Positions 25,198 through 34,274 of a stretch of DNA of 64,000 nt are shown piece by piece. The notes beneath the pieces are model-generated. The model was not told the DNA's origin. It searched no databases and saw only the letters and a program-made list of their open reading frames with translations. The DNA is taken from contig JAGRGD010000049.1 in the NCBI GenBank assembly GCA_020445665.1, positions 1-64,000 of the forward strand, read 5' to 3'. Position 1 is the stretch's first letter; every line of letters begins with the position of its first letter. A program made the translations under genes and the position numbers. The DNA comes from Rhodocyclaceae bacterium (GTDB lineage: Bacteria; Pseudomonadota; Gammaproteobacteria; Burkholderiales; Rhodocyclaceae).

Positions 25198-27159
25198 ATG
25201 GTTAGATCGCAGAGTGGTCATCGCATCTTCCTGCTCGCGATCTGTATTGTCGTCTGTGCCGTGTATGGCCTCCATATTGGCAATGCCCTGGTCTTCGACG
25301 ATGAGCGCCTGACTGACGGTACAGTTTTCGAGGGGTACGGAAGCCTGCTCGAGTTGATACCGCGCCTGCTGTCCTACGGCAGCTTTGTCTGGCTGGGGCA
25401 GGACGCCTGGGCCTTGCAGCGCGTCTTCAACCTGGCGTTGCACCTGGCGACTGGCGCAGGGCTCTGGGTGCTGCTGCAGGGGGTCGTCGGCGCGACCCGC
25501 TGGGAGCAGGAGGATGGCCAGCCGTCGGAGGGGTCACTTCGCTTTGCGGTGGTGGCCGGGGTCGCGCTGTTCGTGGCCAACCCGATGGCCGTGTATGGCG
25601 TTGGCTACCTGATTCAGCGGTCGATCGTGATGGCGACCTGTTTCTCGGTCTGGTCGCTGGTCGCGGTGCTCGCCGCGGCGCGGGGCAGGGGGCTGGCCTG
25701 GCTGGCGGTCGCCATTTTGCTTTACGCGATGGCGGTGCTCGCCAAGGAGCACGCGGTGCTGCTGCCCTTGCCGGCGCTGGCGCTGTACGGCATCGTGCGC
25801 CGGCCCCCGGCCAGGGTGATCGTCGGAGCACTGGCCATCGGCCTGGTTCTGGTTGGCGTGCTGGGTGCCGTACTGGCGAGTCACTACACGGGCGTGGTCG
25901 GACAGGTGTTCGATGAGCGTTCCGCGCGCTTGGTGGCCCAGCTTGACGGGATGCAACCCGGTGTCTCGGACGATGCCCTCACGCTCAGCATCGTCAATCA
26001 GGCCTGGCTCTTCTTCCGCTATGGTCTGTTGTGGGTGATCCCGAATGTGGGCTGGATGTCGGTGGATCTGCGTCCGCCCTTCCCGTTGTCCATGACCGAG
26101 TTCCCGCAAGTGCTTGGGGCGCCTCTCTATCTTGCCGCTCTGGCGCTCTCTGTCGTCGCGATGGTGCGCTATCGAGACTGGCGCCAAATGCTGGGCTTTG
26201 CGGCCTTCGTGCCGGCCACCCTGTTCGCGACGGAATTCACGACGGTCTGGGTGCAGGATCCGTTCGTGCTGTATCGAAGCTATCTGTGGGCGATCGGTGT
26301 GCCTTTTCTCTTTGCGTTTCCATTCATTGGCATCCGGCCACGGATCACCGTCGCGATCGCCGGTTGCCTGGTGCTGTTGTTCGCCGGTCTCAGCTTCGAG
26401 CGCTTGCGCACGTTCAGGAGCGATGCCACGCTTTGGCGCGATGCGGCCGCCAAACACGATGCGGACGCGCCGGCCAATGCGGTCGGCCGAGGGCGCGCCT
26501 ACATGTGGCGTGGCAACGATCTCTTTGTCGCCGGCTTGTTCGCGGGTGCCCTGGAAGACTACACCCGGGCGCTTGCCGCCGGCGAGCATGTGGGTCAGGT
26601 GCAGTATCACCGGGCTGCGGCGTTGAAGATGCTGGGCGAGCCGGAGGCGGCGCTCAATGCCCTTGATGCCTCCGCCGCGGCAGGTGGGGACCCGGACAAG
26701 CCCGCCGCGGCAGCGTTCTTGCGCGCCCAGATCCTGGTCGAGCAGGGGCAGCCAGAGGGTGCGATAGCGGCCGCGCGACAGGCACTTGCGCTCGGGCTCG
26801 ATGCCGAGGAGCAGGGCCTCGCGCTCACCATCGTGGCCCAGTCGTCCGCGCGGCTTCGCCGGCACGCAGACTCCGTGGAGGCCTATACGGCGCTCCTGGA
26901 ACTGACGCCGGGCAGCCGATCCGCTCGGGTCGGACGGGCGATGGGGCTGGGCGCCATGGGGCGACGCGAGGAGGCGGTTGCGGACCTGGATTCGGTGCTG
27001 GCGCAGGGAGATGGGGCCGATGTGCGCTTTGGTCGGGCAATGCTGTTCCTGGCCGACGGCAGGAAGGGCGAGGCGCTGGTGGAGGCCAGGAAGGCGCTCG
27101 CCTTCAAGCCGGGCGACCCTTCGTTGAGCGCACTGGTCGCGCAACTCGAACGACAATAG
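25198..27159 (+). CDS. TMTC-like GT-C membrane protein with TPR repeats
   Basis: This 653-residue protein has about ten transmembrane helices in residues 10-400 and TPR-like helical repeats from about 420 to 650. The first periplasmic loop has an acidic FDDERL motif, then RVFNLALHLATGAGLWVLL and AKEHAVLLPLPALAL in the membrane part. This pattern fits the TMTC/PMT-like GT-C superfamily, which uses lipid-phosphate sugars as donors outside the cytosol. The neighbouring divergent GT4-GT2/DUF2304 pair could make such a donor, so the three genes may act together in protein or glycan glycosylation. That link is inference. Start ATG 25198. Confidence 0.72.
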   Translation: MVRSQSGHRIFLLAICIVVCAVYGLHIGNALVFDDERLTDGTVFEGYGSLLELIPRLLSYGSFVWLGQDAWALQRVFNLALHLATGAGLWVLLQGVVGATRWEQEDGQPSEGSLRFAVVAGVALFVANPMAVYGVGYLIQRSIVMATCFSVWSLVAVLAAARGRGLAWLAVAILLYAMAVLAKEHAVLLPLPALALYGIVRRPPARVIVGALAIGLVLVGVLGAVLASHYTGVVGQVFDERSARLVAQLDGMQPGVSDDALTLSIVNQAWLFFRYGLLWVIPNVGWMSVDLRPPFPLSMTEFPQVLGAPLYLAALALSVVAMVRYRDWRQMLGFAAFVPATLFATEFTTVWVQDPFVLYRSYLWAIGVPFLFAFPFIGIRPRITVAIAGCLVLLFAGLSFERLRTFRSDATLWRDAAAKHDADAPANAVGRGRAYMWRGNDLFVAGLFAGALEDYTRALAAGEHVGQVQYHRAAALKMLGEPEAALNALDASAAAGGDPDKPAAAAFLRAQILVEQGQPEGAIAAARQALALGLDAEEQGLALTIVAQSSARLRRHADSVEAYTALLELTPGSRSARVGRAMGLGAMGRREEAVADLDSVLAQGDGADVRFGRAMLFLADGRKGEALVEARKALAFKPGDPSLSALVAQLERQ

Positions 27160-27169
27160 CCAAGGCAAC

Positions 27170-27979
27170 ATGTCTACCTACGCAATCGGAGATATCCAGG
27201 GCTGCTGCGACGAGCTCGAGGCCTTGCTTGCCCGCTGCCAGTTCGACCCGGCAGCGGACAGGCTGTGGCTGGTGGGCGATCTCGTCAATCGCGGCCCGTC
27301 CTCCCTCGAGGTATTGCGGCTCGTCAAGGGGCTTGGCGAGGCCGCGGTGGTGGTGCTGGGCAACCACGACCTCTACCTGCTGATGGTCGCGGCGGGCTTT
27401 CGCAAGCGCGGCAAGGACGACACCCTCGGCCCGGTGCTCGAGGCGCCTGACCGCGCGGAATTGCTCGACTGGCTGGCGTCGCGGCCGCTGGTGCATCTCG
27501 AGGGCGACCACGTGCTGGTCCATGCCGGTCTGCCGCCGCAATGGTCGGGCAGCCGGGCCAGGGCACTCGCCGCCGAGGTCGAGGCGGCTCTGCAGGGCGA
27601 TGGGCGCGACGCCTTTCTCTCCGGGCTCCATGGCAACCAGCCCGATCACTGGCATGACGAACTGCGCGGGCCGGACCGTCTGCGCTATGTCGTGAATGCG
27701 CTGACGCGGATGCGATTCTGCGCAGCGGACGGGCAGCTCGAGTTCAAGGCGAAGGGGCCACCTGATCAGGCGCCCGACGGATTCCTGCCGTGGTTCGATC
27801 TGCCGGCCCGCGCCGCGGACCGGGAGACGATCGTGTGCGGCCACTGGTCGGCGCTCGGCTTTCGACGCCAGCCTGGCTTGCTTGCGCTCGACACGGGTTG
27901 CCTCTGGGGCGGCGAGCTGACAGCCGTACGCCTGGAGGATGGCCTCGTCTTCCGGCAGCCGGCCGGCGCGCGTCGCTGA
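27170..27979 (+). CDS. apaH: Symmetrical bis(5'-nucleosyl)-tetraphosphatase
   Basis: This 269-residue metallophosphoesterase has the complete ApaH pattern: AIGDIQGCCDEL (first metal Asp and the family signature GDIQG), VGDLVNRGPSS (GD-x-x-x-RG), VVVLGNHDLYLL (GNHD), the loop VHAGLPPQW, and near the C-terminus VCGHWSALG. It hydrolyses Ap4A to two ADP in the cytosol and controls alarmone level and NpnN-capped RNAs. It starts 10 bases after the TPR gene. It is a housekeeping gene in a surface-glycan neighbourhood; no direct pathway link is suggested. Confidence 0.96.
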   Translation: MSTYAIGDIQGCCDELEALLARCQFDPAADRLWLVGDLVNRGPSSLEVLRLVKGLGEAAVVVLGNHDLYLLMVAAGFRKRGKDDTLGPVLEAPDRAELLDWLASRPLVHLEGDHVLVHAGLPPQWSGSRARALAAEVEAALQGDGRDAFLSGLHGNQPDHWHDELRGPDRLRYVVNALTRMRFCAADGQLEFKAKGPPDQAPDGFLPWFDLPARAADRETIVCGHWSALGFRRQPGLLALDTGCLWGGELTAVRLEDGLVFRQPAGARR

Positions 27980-28089
27980 GCCGCTTCCCCGTGCCGCGGC
28001 GCCTCGCCGCGACCGGGGTTCCGCGATACCATTGGCAGGTTTTGCCGTCAGAAGCCCTGCCGCGATGTCGAGCGGGAAAGTGGAATCCG

Positions 28090-28869
28090 TTGCCGAACTC
28101 ACTGGACATTCAGATTGTCTCCCACGCCACGCCGGATCTGGTCGAGTCCCTGCTCGACGATCTGTCGGGGGTGACGGCGCGCGTGTCCGTCCTGGAGAAC
28201 GTCCGCGAGGTGCGGCCGGTGAGGCGGGAGGGGGTAAGTCTCGAGCGTCATGCCGATGGTCACCCGCGGGGTTTCGCGGCGAATCACAACTACCTGGCAT
28301 CGCGCGGGCGGGGCGCGCTGATTGCGATCCTGAATCCCGACCTGAAGGTGGCGACCGCGAGCTGGGCGCCACTGCTCGCGGCCTTCGATGATCCTTCGGT
28401 CGGCGTGGTTGCGCCGCGGGTGCACGAACCCGACGGGCGCCTGGCGGACAACGCCCGGCAGGTGCTCACGCCGGCGCGTCTGATGCGGGACCGGCTGTGG
28501 CCTCACCGCCGCCGCAGCGACTATCCCGACGCCACGCGTCGGTGCGAGCCGGACTGGGTCGCCGGCATGTTCCTGATCGTGCGCCGCTCGCTGTTCGACC
28601 GGCTCGGCGGTTTCGACACCCGCTACCGCATGTATTGCGAGGACATGGATCTGTGCGTTCGGGCCTGGCTGGCAGGGGCGCGGGTGTGCTGTCTGCCATG
28701 CGAGGGGGTGGTGCACGACGCGCGCCGCGCCAGCCTGCGTCATCCGGCGCACCTGCGCTGGCACCTCGCCAGTCTCGCCCGGTTCTGGCGGTCGCCGGGC
28801 TACCGCGATTTCCTGCGCTCGCGGTCGCGCCGCGCCGGCGCGGCGGCCGGTGCCGGGAGGCACGGATGA
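28090..28869 (+). CDS. Family 2 glycosyltransferase (WbbL-like)
   Basis: This roughly 259-residue GT2 begins with LDIQIVSHATPDLVE, has AANHNYLASRG and ILNPDLKV (the DxD-like position), GMFLIVRRSLFDRLGGFD and YCEDMDLCVRAW, the acceptor-site signature of rhamnosyltransferase-type GT2s. No ATG fits: the best start is TTG 28090, with GGGAAAG upstream, while the open frame runs much further back over apaH in another frame. The 3' end overlaps the WecA-type gene by 4 bases, so the two are co-translated. It would add the second or later sugar to the undecaprenyl-linked primer. Confidence 0.8.
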   Translation: MPNSLDIQIVSHATPDLVESLLDDLSGVTARVSVLENVREVRPVRREGVSLERHADGHPRGFAANHNYLASRGRGALIAILNPDLKVATASWAPLLAAFDDPSVGVVAPRVHEPDGRLADNARQVLTPARLMRDRLWPHRRRSDYPDATRRCEPDWVAGMFLIVRRSLFDRLGGFDTRYRMYCEDMDLCVRAWLAGARVCCLPCEGVVHDARRASLRHPAHLRWHLASLARFWRSPGYRDFLRSRSRRAGAAAGAGRHG

Positions 28870-29951
28870 CACAGGCGCTACAGCTCCTCGCGTCGACGGC
28901 TTTTGTCGCGCTGCTGATTCACGTGCTGCGTCCCGCCGCCCTGCGGGTCGGGCTGGTTGATGACCCGGGCGGGCGAAAGAAGCACCAGGGCTCCATTCCG
29001 CTGATCGGTGGCGTCGCCATCGTGCTCGCCTTCGCCCTCTCCAGCCTGATTTTCGTGCCCATCGTGGCACCCTACCGGCCGATGTTCGTCGGCCTGGCCC
29101 TGCTCGTGATCATCGGGGTAATGGATGACCTGCGGGAGCTGGCGCCACGCAACAAGCTCGCCCACCAATTCATCGCGGCAGTCCTGATGACTTCCTGGGG
29201 CGGCAATTACCTGCGCGATCTGGGCATGTTGTGGGGCGACCAGGTGTTCGACCTCCTCGACTGGGGCATCCCGTTCACGCTGTTCGCCACCCTGTCCGTC
29301 GTCAATGCGTACAACATGAGCGATGGCGTCGACGGGCTCGCCGGGGGCTGGGCGATGATCACCTTCGCCATGACAGCCTATCTCGGCCATCTGACCGGAC
29401 AGGACACGCTGGCGGACTTCTCGCTGATTCTCGTCGGCTGCCTGATCGGCTTCCTGCTCTACAACCTGCGCCACCCCTGGCGGCAGCGGGCGGCGGTCTT
29501 CCTGGGCGATGCCGGCTCGATGGCGATCGGCTTCCTCGTGGTCTGGTTCTCGATCGAACTGACCCAGCCGGTGCCGGCGGACCGGTTGCGGGTGCCGCCG
29601 GTGGTGATGCTGTGGGTGTGCGGGCTGGCCCTGATCGACATGTTCGCAGTGACCCTGCGGCGCATGAGCAAGCGGCGCAATCCCCTTCACGCGGACCGCA
29701 CCCACCTCCACCATGTGCTGATCCGCATCGGGTTTTCCGACAGGCGGGTAGTATTCTTCCTGATGGGGGTGAACGCGCTGCTTGGCCTGATCGGCATCAG
29801 CGGCTGGATGTCCGGGGTGTCCGAGTTCGTCCTGTTTCTCGGCTTCCTTGGCCTGACGGGCGCCTATCTCTATGCCGCCAGCCATGCCTGGCGGCTGTCG
29901 CGCTTTGCGCGCCGATACATGCGCAGGAACGGAAAGACGGTGGAGCAGTGA
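28866..29951 (+). CDS. wecA: Undecaprenyl-phosphate N-acetylhexosamine-1-phosphate transferase (WecA/Rfe type)
   Basis: This 361-residue polytopic prenyltransferase-type enzyme has VDDPGGRKKHQGSIPLIGG with the basic and glycine-rich substrate loop, GVMDDLRE with the conserved DD, NAYNMSDGVDGLAGG (the NxxNxxDGxDGL motif), FLGDAGSM, and the cytosolic HADRTHLHH loop (HxxxTHxHH, here DRTHLHHVL) that marks the WecA/WbpL branch. It transfers sugar-1-phosphate to undecaprenyl phosphate and starts glycan synthesis on the inner membrane. It is the last polysaccharide gene before the secretion operon, and its stop overlaps the gspE start (GTG 29948). Confidence 0.92.
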   Translation: MTQALQLLASTAFVALLIHVLRPAALRVGLVDDPGGRKKHQGSIPLIGGVAIVLAFALSSLIFVPIVAPYRPMFVGLALLVIIGVMDDLRELAPRNKLAHQFIAAVLMTSWGGNYLRDLGMLWGDQVFDLLDWGIPFTLFATLSVVNAYNMSDGVDGLAGGWAMITFAMTAYLGHLTGQDTLADFSLILVGCLIGFLLYNLRHPWRQRAAVFLGDAGSMAIGFLVVWFSIELTQPVPADRLRVPPVVMLWVCGLALIDMFAVTLRRMSKRRNPLHADRTHLHHVLIRIGFSDRRVVFFLMGVNALLGLIGISGWMSGVSEFVLFLGFLGLTGAYLYAASHAWRLSRFARRYMRRNGKTVEQ

Positions 29952-31675
29952 GCGAAACGACACAGATCCTGATGCGGGGCGACGCCGGAAACCGCGAGCG
30001 GCTGCCGCTGGGAGAAATGCTCGTGGCGGCCGGGAAACTGTCCAATCGCGACCTGGAGCAGGCGCTGGCGGCCCAATCCGAGATGCGCGATCTGCTCGGC
30101 AGAATTCTGGTGCGGCTCGGATTGCTCGCCGAGGTGGACCTGGCTCAGGTGTTGTCGCAGCAGCTCGGCGTACCGCTCGCCCTGTCGGCAGAATTCCCCG
30201 ACGAAGCCCTGCCGGTACGCGGTCTCAGTCCCGACTATCTGGCGCAGCACCGCCTGCTGCCCCTGGCGGTGGACGAGTCCCGCCTGCGGGTGGCGATGGC
30301 GATCCCCCAGGACGGTTTCCTGGTCAAGGCCATGCGCCTGGCCTCGGGGCTTCGGATCGAGCCGGTGCTGGCCGTCGAATCGGAACTCGAGGTCGCGTTG
30401 CAGCGCTACTTCGAGGAACCCGAAGCCGACGAGGCGGACGACGAGCCGGCCGCCGGCGGCGACAGCGAGTTCGTCGAGCACCTGCGGGACCTTGCCACCG
30501 AGGCGCCGGTGATCCGGCTGGTGAATCAGATCATCGGCCGTGTGGTCGACCTGCGGGCCTCCGACATCCACCTCGAGCCCTTCGAGGATGCCTTGCAGGT
30601 GCGCTATCGCATCGACGGCGTGCTGCAGAACGAATCGCCGGTGCCGGTCGAGATGGCCGCCGCGGTCACCTCCCGCATCAAGCTGATGGCCCACCTCAAC
30701 ATCGCCGAACGGCGCCTGCCCCAGGACGGTCGCATCAAGACCCGGGTCAAGGGCCGGGAGATCGACCTTCGGGTGTCTACCCTGCCGACGGTTCACGGCG
30801 AGAGCGTGGTCATTCGCGTGCTCGATCGTGCCAGCGTCCGCATCGAGCTGGAGAAGATGGGGTTCTCGCGCGACATCCTGGCCGACTACCGGGAGCTGCT
30901 GGCGCGTCCCCACGGTATCTTGCTCGTCACCGGCCCGACCGGTTCGGGCAAGACGACGACGCTTTATGCGTCTCTGACCAAGCTCGATGCCGACACCCAG
31001 AAGATCGTCACGGTCGAGGATCCGGTCGAGTACCAGCTCGGCGGGATCAACCAGGTCCAGGTGCAGGCCCAGATCGGACTCGACTTCGCCCACTCCCTGC
31101 GCTCCATCCTGCGTCAGGACCCGGACGTGATCATGATCGGCGAGATGCGCGACGGCGAGACCGCCCAGATCGCCGTCCAGTCCGCCCTCACCGGCCACCT
31201 GGTGTTATCGACCCTGCACACCAACACGGCCGCCGGTGCGGTGATTCGCCTGGTGGACATGGGCATCGAACGCTACCTGATCACTTCAACCCTCAACGGC
31301 GTGCTCTCCCAGCGGCTCGTGCGCCGCCTGTGCCCGGACTGCCGGGAGCCCGTCACGCTCGATGCCGCGGCGATCGGGTCCGCCGGCCTTGCGCCGTTCA
31401 TGGCGGCGGGGCAGAGCACCATCTACCGGGCAGGGGGCTGCCCGGCATGCAAGCGCACGGGCTACCTCGGCCGCACGTCGGTGCACGAACTGCTGCTCAT
31501 CGACGACACCATGGTGCGTGCGATCCTCGATGGCATGGACGCCACCGCCCTGCACGCGCTGGCCCGCCAGCGCGGCATGCGGACGCTCAACGAGGATGGC
31601 CTGCGCAAGGTCGCCGAAGGCATCACCTCGCTGGAGGAGATTGCCCGCGTGACCCAGGACCAGCAGGATGGGTGA
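29948..31675 (+). CDS. gspE: Type II secretion ATPase GspE
   Basis: This 575-residue secretion ATPase has an N-terminal GspE/MshEN domain (20-150), a link, then the ATPase core with IRLVNQII and ASDIHLEP (Asp box), Walker A GPTGSGKTT at 329-337, Walker B (PDVIMIGEMRD), and the His box GHLVLSTLHTN. A zinc finger with two CPxC pairs (LCPDC and GCPAC) follows, as in canonical GspE. It powers pseudopilus assembly from the cytosol. GTG 29948 overlaps the wecA stop. It is the first gene of an operon running E-F-G-H-I-J-K-L-M-N/C-D. Confidence 0.97.
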   Translation: MSETTQILMRGDAGNRERLPLGEMLVAAGKLSNRDLEQALAAQSEMRDLLGRILVRLGLLAEVDLAQVLSQQLGVPLALSAEFPDEALPVRGLSPDYLAQHRLLPLAVDESRLRVAMAIPQDGFLVKAMRLASGLRIEPVLAVESELEVALQRYFEEPEADEADDEPAAGGDSEFVEHLRDLATEAPVIRLVNQIIGRVVDLRASDIHLEPFEDALQVRYRIDGVLQNESPVPVEMAAAVTSRIKLMAHLNIAERRLPQDGRIKTRVKGREIDLRVSTLPTVHGESVVIRVLDRASVRIELEKMGFSRDILADYRELLARPHGILLVTGPTGSGKTTTLYASLTKLDADTQKIVTVEDPVEYQLGGINQVQVQAQIGLDFAHSLRSILRQDPDVIMIGEMRDGETAQIAVQSALTGHLVLSTLHTNTAAGAVIRLVDMGIERYLITSTLNGVLSQRLVRRLCPDCREPVTLDAAAIGSAGLAPFMAAGQSTIYRAGGCPACKRTGYLGRTSVHELLLIDDTMVRAILDGMDATALHALARQRGMRTLNEDGLRKVAEGITSLEEIARVTQDQQDG

Positions 31676-32894
31676 CTTCCGCTACCAGGGGATCAAGGTC
31701 GATGGCAGCCGGGCGGAAGGCGTCGTGACGGCGGACAGCCGCCAAGCCGCCCTCGCGCAGCTCGAGCAGATGCGTCTGACCCCCATCGATCTCAGGGAAG
31801 TCGACGGCGCTCATCAGCCCGGCCGGCTCATGAGCCCGGGCCGGCGGGCCCTGGGTGGCCGGATTCGCGCGACGGATGTCGAGGATCTGACGCGTTCGCT
31901 GGCGGTCATGCTGCGCGCAGGCGTGCCGCTTGATCGATCGCTCAAAGTGATGGCCGGGATGGCGCAGTCCGGCGGCGTCGCGGCGATCATCAATGACCTG
32001 CATGCCGACGTGAAGGGCGGAAAGGCCTTCAGCGCAGCGCTCGCTGGGCATCAGAGCGTGTTTGGTGACTTCTACATCAACATGGTCCGGGCCGGCGAGG
32101 CTGGCGGCCAGCTGGCCGAGGTCCTGGGGCGCGTGGGCGAGCACCTGGAGCGCTTCCGGGAGCTGCGTGAAGGTGTCATCTCGGCCCTGATCTACCCGGC
32201 GATCCTGGTTGTGGTGGCCGCCCTGTCGGTGTTCCTGCTGCTCACCTTCGTGGTGCCGCAGTTCGAGACCCTCTTTTCCGACATGGGCGATGCGCTGCCC
32301 CTGCCCACCGCCATCGTCGTCAGCATGGGGCACCTGCTGGGCGACTGGTGGTGGCTTTTGCTCGGGCTCGTTTCCCTGCTGGTGATGGCGGTGCGCAGCT
32401 TCCTGGCGACCCCGCGCGGTCGTCTCTGGCTCGACCTCCGCCTGCTGGGGCTCCCGATCCTCGGCGCGCTGGTGCGCAAGTACGAGGTGACGCGCTTCTC
32501 CCGCAGCATGGGCACGCTGCTGTCGAGCGGCGTATCCATCGTGCAGTGCGTTCGTATCGCTGCGCAGACTGTGGCAAACTCGCATCTCCGCGCGGCCCTT
32601 GAGCGCGTCACGCCGCACATCAAGAAGGGCGGACGAGTTGCCGATGCGCTGGCCGAAACTGCGCTCTTCACGCCGCTGTCATTGAACATGGTCCGCCTCG
32701 GAGAAGAGACCGGCCGGCTCGACAGCATGCTGCTCGAACTGGCGCGGGTTCATGACGCCGAAGTCCAGGCGGGCATCAAGCGCGCGCTCACGCTGATCGA
32801 ACCGATTCTGATCCTGACCCTGGGCATGGCCATCGCGGCGATCATCATCTCGATCCTGATCGGCATACTCTCGGTCAATGATCTGGCGGCCTGA
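31668..32894 (+). CDS. gspF: Type II secretion inner-membrane platform protein GspF
   Basis: This 408-residue polytopic protein has two repeated GspF domains: LTRSLAVMLRAGVPLDRSLKVM near residue 75, and VTRFSRSMGTLLSSGVSIVQ in the second half. Transmembrane helices lie at about 175-200, 222-245 and 380-403. The FYINMVRAGEAGGQL signature is intact. GspF connects the ATPase to the pseudopilus machinery in the inner membrane. The start at 31668 overlaps gspE by 8 bases, typical of translational coupling. Confidence 0.97.
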   Translation: MGDFRYQGIKVDGSRAEGVVTADSRQAALAQLEQMRLTPIDLREVDGAHQPGRLMSPGRRALGGRIRATDVEDLTRSLAVMLRAGVPLDRSLKVMAGMAQSGGVAAIINDLHADVKGGKAFSAALAGHQSVFGDFYINMVRAGEAGGQLAEVLGRVGEHLERFRELREGVISALIYPAILVVVAALSVFLLLTFVVPQFETLFSDMGDALPLPTAIVVSMGHLLGDWWWLLLGLVSLLVMAVRSFLATPRGRLWLDLRLLGLPILGALVRKYEVTRFSRSMGTLLSSGVSIVQCVRIAAQTVANSHLRAALERVTPHIKKGGRVADALAETALFTPLSLNMVRLGEETGRLDSMLLELARVHDAEVQAGIKRALTLIEPILILTLGMAIAAIIISILIGILSVNDLAA

Positions 32895-32936
32895 CATGGC
32901 AGCTCCGGCCCTTTCACACAGTACAGAGTGGGATTC

Positions 32937-33365
32937 ATGAAGAACCGTATCAAGTCTCCAAATCGCGGCTTCACGCTGGTCGAACTGCTGGTGGTGCTGG
33001 CCATTCTCGGTCTGCTGGCCGGTCTCGTGGGGCCGCGGGTCCTGAACCAGCTGGGGGGCGCCAAGAGCAAGACCGCCGGCGTTCAGATCAAGGACTTCGA
33101 GCAGGCGCTTGAGCTCTACAAGCTCGATGTCGGGCGCTTCCCGACCACCGAGGAGGGCCTGTCGGCTCTGGTCGCCCAGCCTTCCGGCACGAATGGCTGG
33201 AATGGCCCGTATCTGAAGTCGAGCGGCGTGCCCAAGGACCCATGGGGCCGCGATTACCGGTATCGCTTCCCGGGCCAGCAGGCGGAGGTCGATATCATCT
33301 CCCTCGGAGCGGATGGCGCGGAAGGTGGCGAGGGTGAAAACGCGGACATCGGCAACGCACGCTGA
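32937..33365 (+). CDS. gspG: Major pseudopilin GspG
   Basis: This 142-residue prepilin has an 11-residue basic leader MKNRIKSPNRG cut before the Phe of FTLVELLVVLAILG, with the conserved Glu at +5. The body has DFEQALELYKLDVGRFPTTEEGL and DPWGRDYRYR, standard for the GspG calcium-binding C-terminal region. It forms the pseudopilus shaft. I chose ATG 32937; a GTG at 32928 in frame would add three residues. The prepilin peptidase that would cut it is not in the window. Confidence 0.96.
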   Translation: MKNRIKSPNRGFTLVELLVVLAILGLLAGLVGPRVLNQLGGAKSKTAGVQIKDFEQALELYKLDVGRFPTTEEGLSALVAQPSGTNGWNGPYLKSSGVPKDPWGRDYRYRFPGQQAEVDIISLGADGAEGGEGENADIGNAR

Positions 33366-33861
33366 GTCTGCAGCGCGACCCCGCGGTGGCGAAGCGCCGA
33401 TACGCTGGGTGCGCGGCGGGGTTGGCGGTTTCACGCTGGTCGAACTGATCGTTGCCCTGGCGATCGTCGGCGTCATGCTTGCCGTGGTTCCGGTGGCCCT
33501 CGACCGGGCCGGCGAGAGCCTCGGCTACCGTTCGACGGTCCAGGGGCTCGTGGCCAGCATTCGCGGCGCCCGCAATCGAGCAGCGTCGTCGGGGCGCCCG
33601 GCAGCCTTCTTCGTCGTGCCGGAACGGCGGACCTACGGCATCGAGGGGGGCAAGCCGGAGCGTGCGCCAGACTTCCTCCGGATCAAGGCGACCACGGCTG
33701 CGGCCGTGGATGGCGAGGCCGGTGTCCAGCGCATTGTTTTCATGCCAGATGGCAGTTCCTCGGGCGGCAGCGTCGAGGTTACCCGTGCGAGCGGGCAGGG
33801 CGTCCGTTTGCGCGTCGACTGGCTGCTTGGCCGCATCACTCACGAGGCGCCCGGCACATGA
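33334..33861 (+). CDS. gspH: Minor pseudopilin GspH
   Basis: This protein has a prepilin N-terminus, GG then FTLVELIVALAIVGVML, with Glu at +5, and a beta-rich C-terminal domain of GspH type (about 175 residues from this start). The start is unclear: ATG 33313, GTG 33334 (with AAGG about 8 bases upstream) or GTG 33409 (leader of only 7 residues, no overlap). With the first two it overlaps gspG. GspH is one of the minor pseudopilins at the tip. Its stop overlaps the gspI start (ATGA). Confidence 0.86.
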   Translation: MKTRTSATHAESAARPRGGEAPIRWVRGGVGGFTLVELIVALAIVGVMLAVVPVALDRAGESLGYRSTVQGLVASIRGARNRAASSGRPAAFFVVPERRTYGIEGGKPERAPDFLRIKATTAAAVDGEAGVQRIVFMPDGSSSGGSVEVTRASGQGVRLRVDWLLGRITHEAPGT

Positions 33862-34274
33862 TTGAAACGCGGCGCGTGCATCCCCACCGGTCGGCCGGGT
33901 TCTCGCTGCTGGAGGTACTGGTTGCCCTGGCCATCATGGCCCTGTCCCTCGGCGTGCTGTATCAGTCGATGGGGAGCGCGACGCGGGGCGCTCAGGTCGC
34001 CGATCGGACCGAGCGGGCCAGTCTGTGGGCAACGTCGCTGCTGGCCCGGTGGCCCGAGCGTGGCAGAGGCGGCTGGCAGGACAGCGGGACGACACCCGAC
34101 GGCTACGCCTGGCAGGTGACCTCGGCACCGAGCGGTGATCGCATTGAGGGATACCCGTCGCTCGACTTCTACGAGGTGGAGGTTGTCGTGTCATGGGGTG
34201 ACGGGCAGCGGGCACGGTCGGTGCGGCTCCATACGATCCGCCCCCAGGTCCGGACGGCGTTGCGCGACTCATGA
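33858..34274 (+). CDS. gspI: Minor pseudopilin GspI
   Basis: This 138-residue prepilin has a 14-residue leader ending in Gly before FSLLEVLVALAIMALSLG, with Glu at +5, the pattern that makes GspI the initiator of the tip complex with J and K. The C-terminal body (about 85 residues) matches GspI length. It is translationally coupled to gspH and gspJ with 4-base overlaps on both sides. Confidence 0.92.
   Translation: MIETRRVHPHRSAGFSLLEVLVALAIMALSLGVLYQSMGSATRGAQVADRTERASLWATSLLARWPERGRGGWQDSGTTPDGYAWQVTSAPSGDRIEGYPSLDFYEVEVVVSWGDGQRARSVRLHTIRPQVRTALRDS

Noticed and set aside
25534..27171. A 545-codon minus-strand frame opposite the TPR protein.
   Set aside because: No motifs; the opposite strand has clear membrane helices and TPR repeats.
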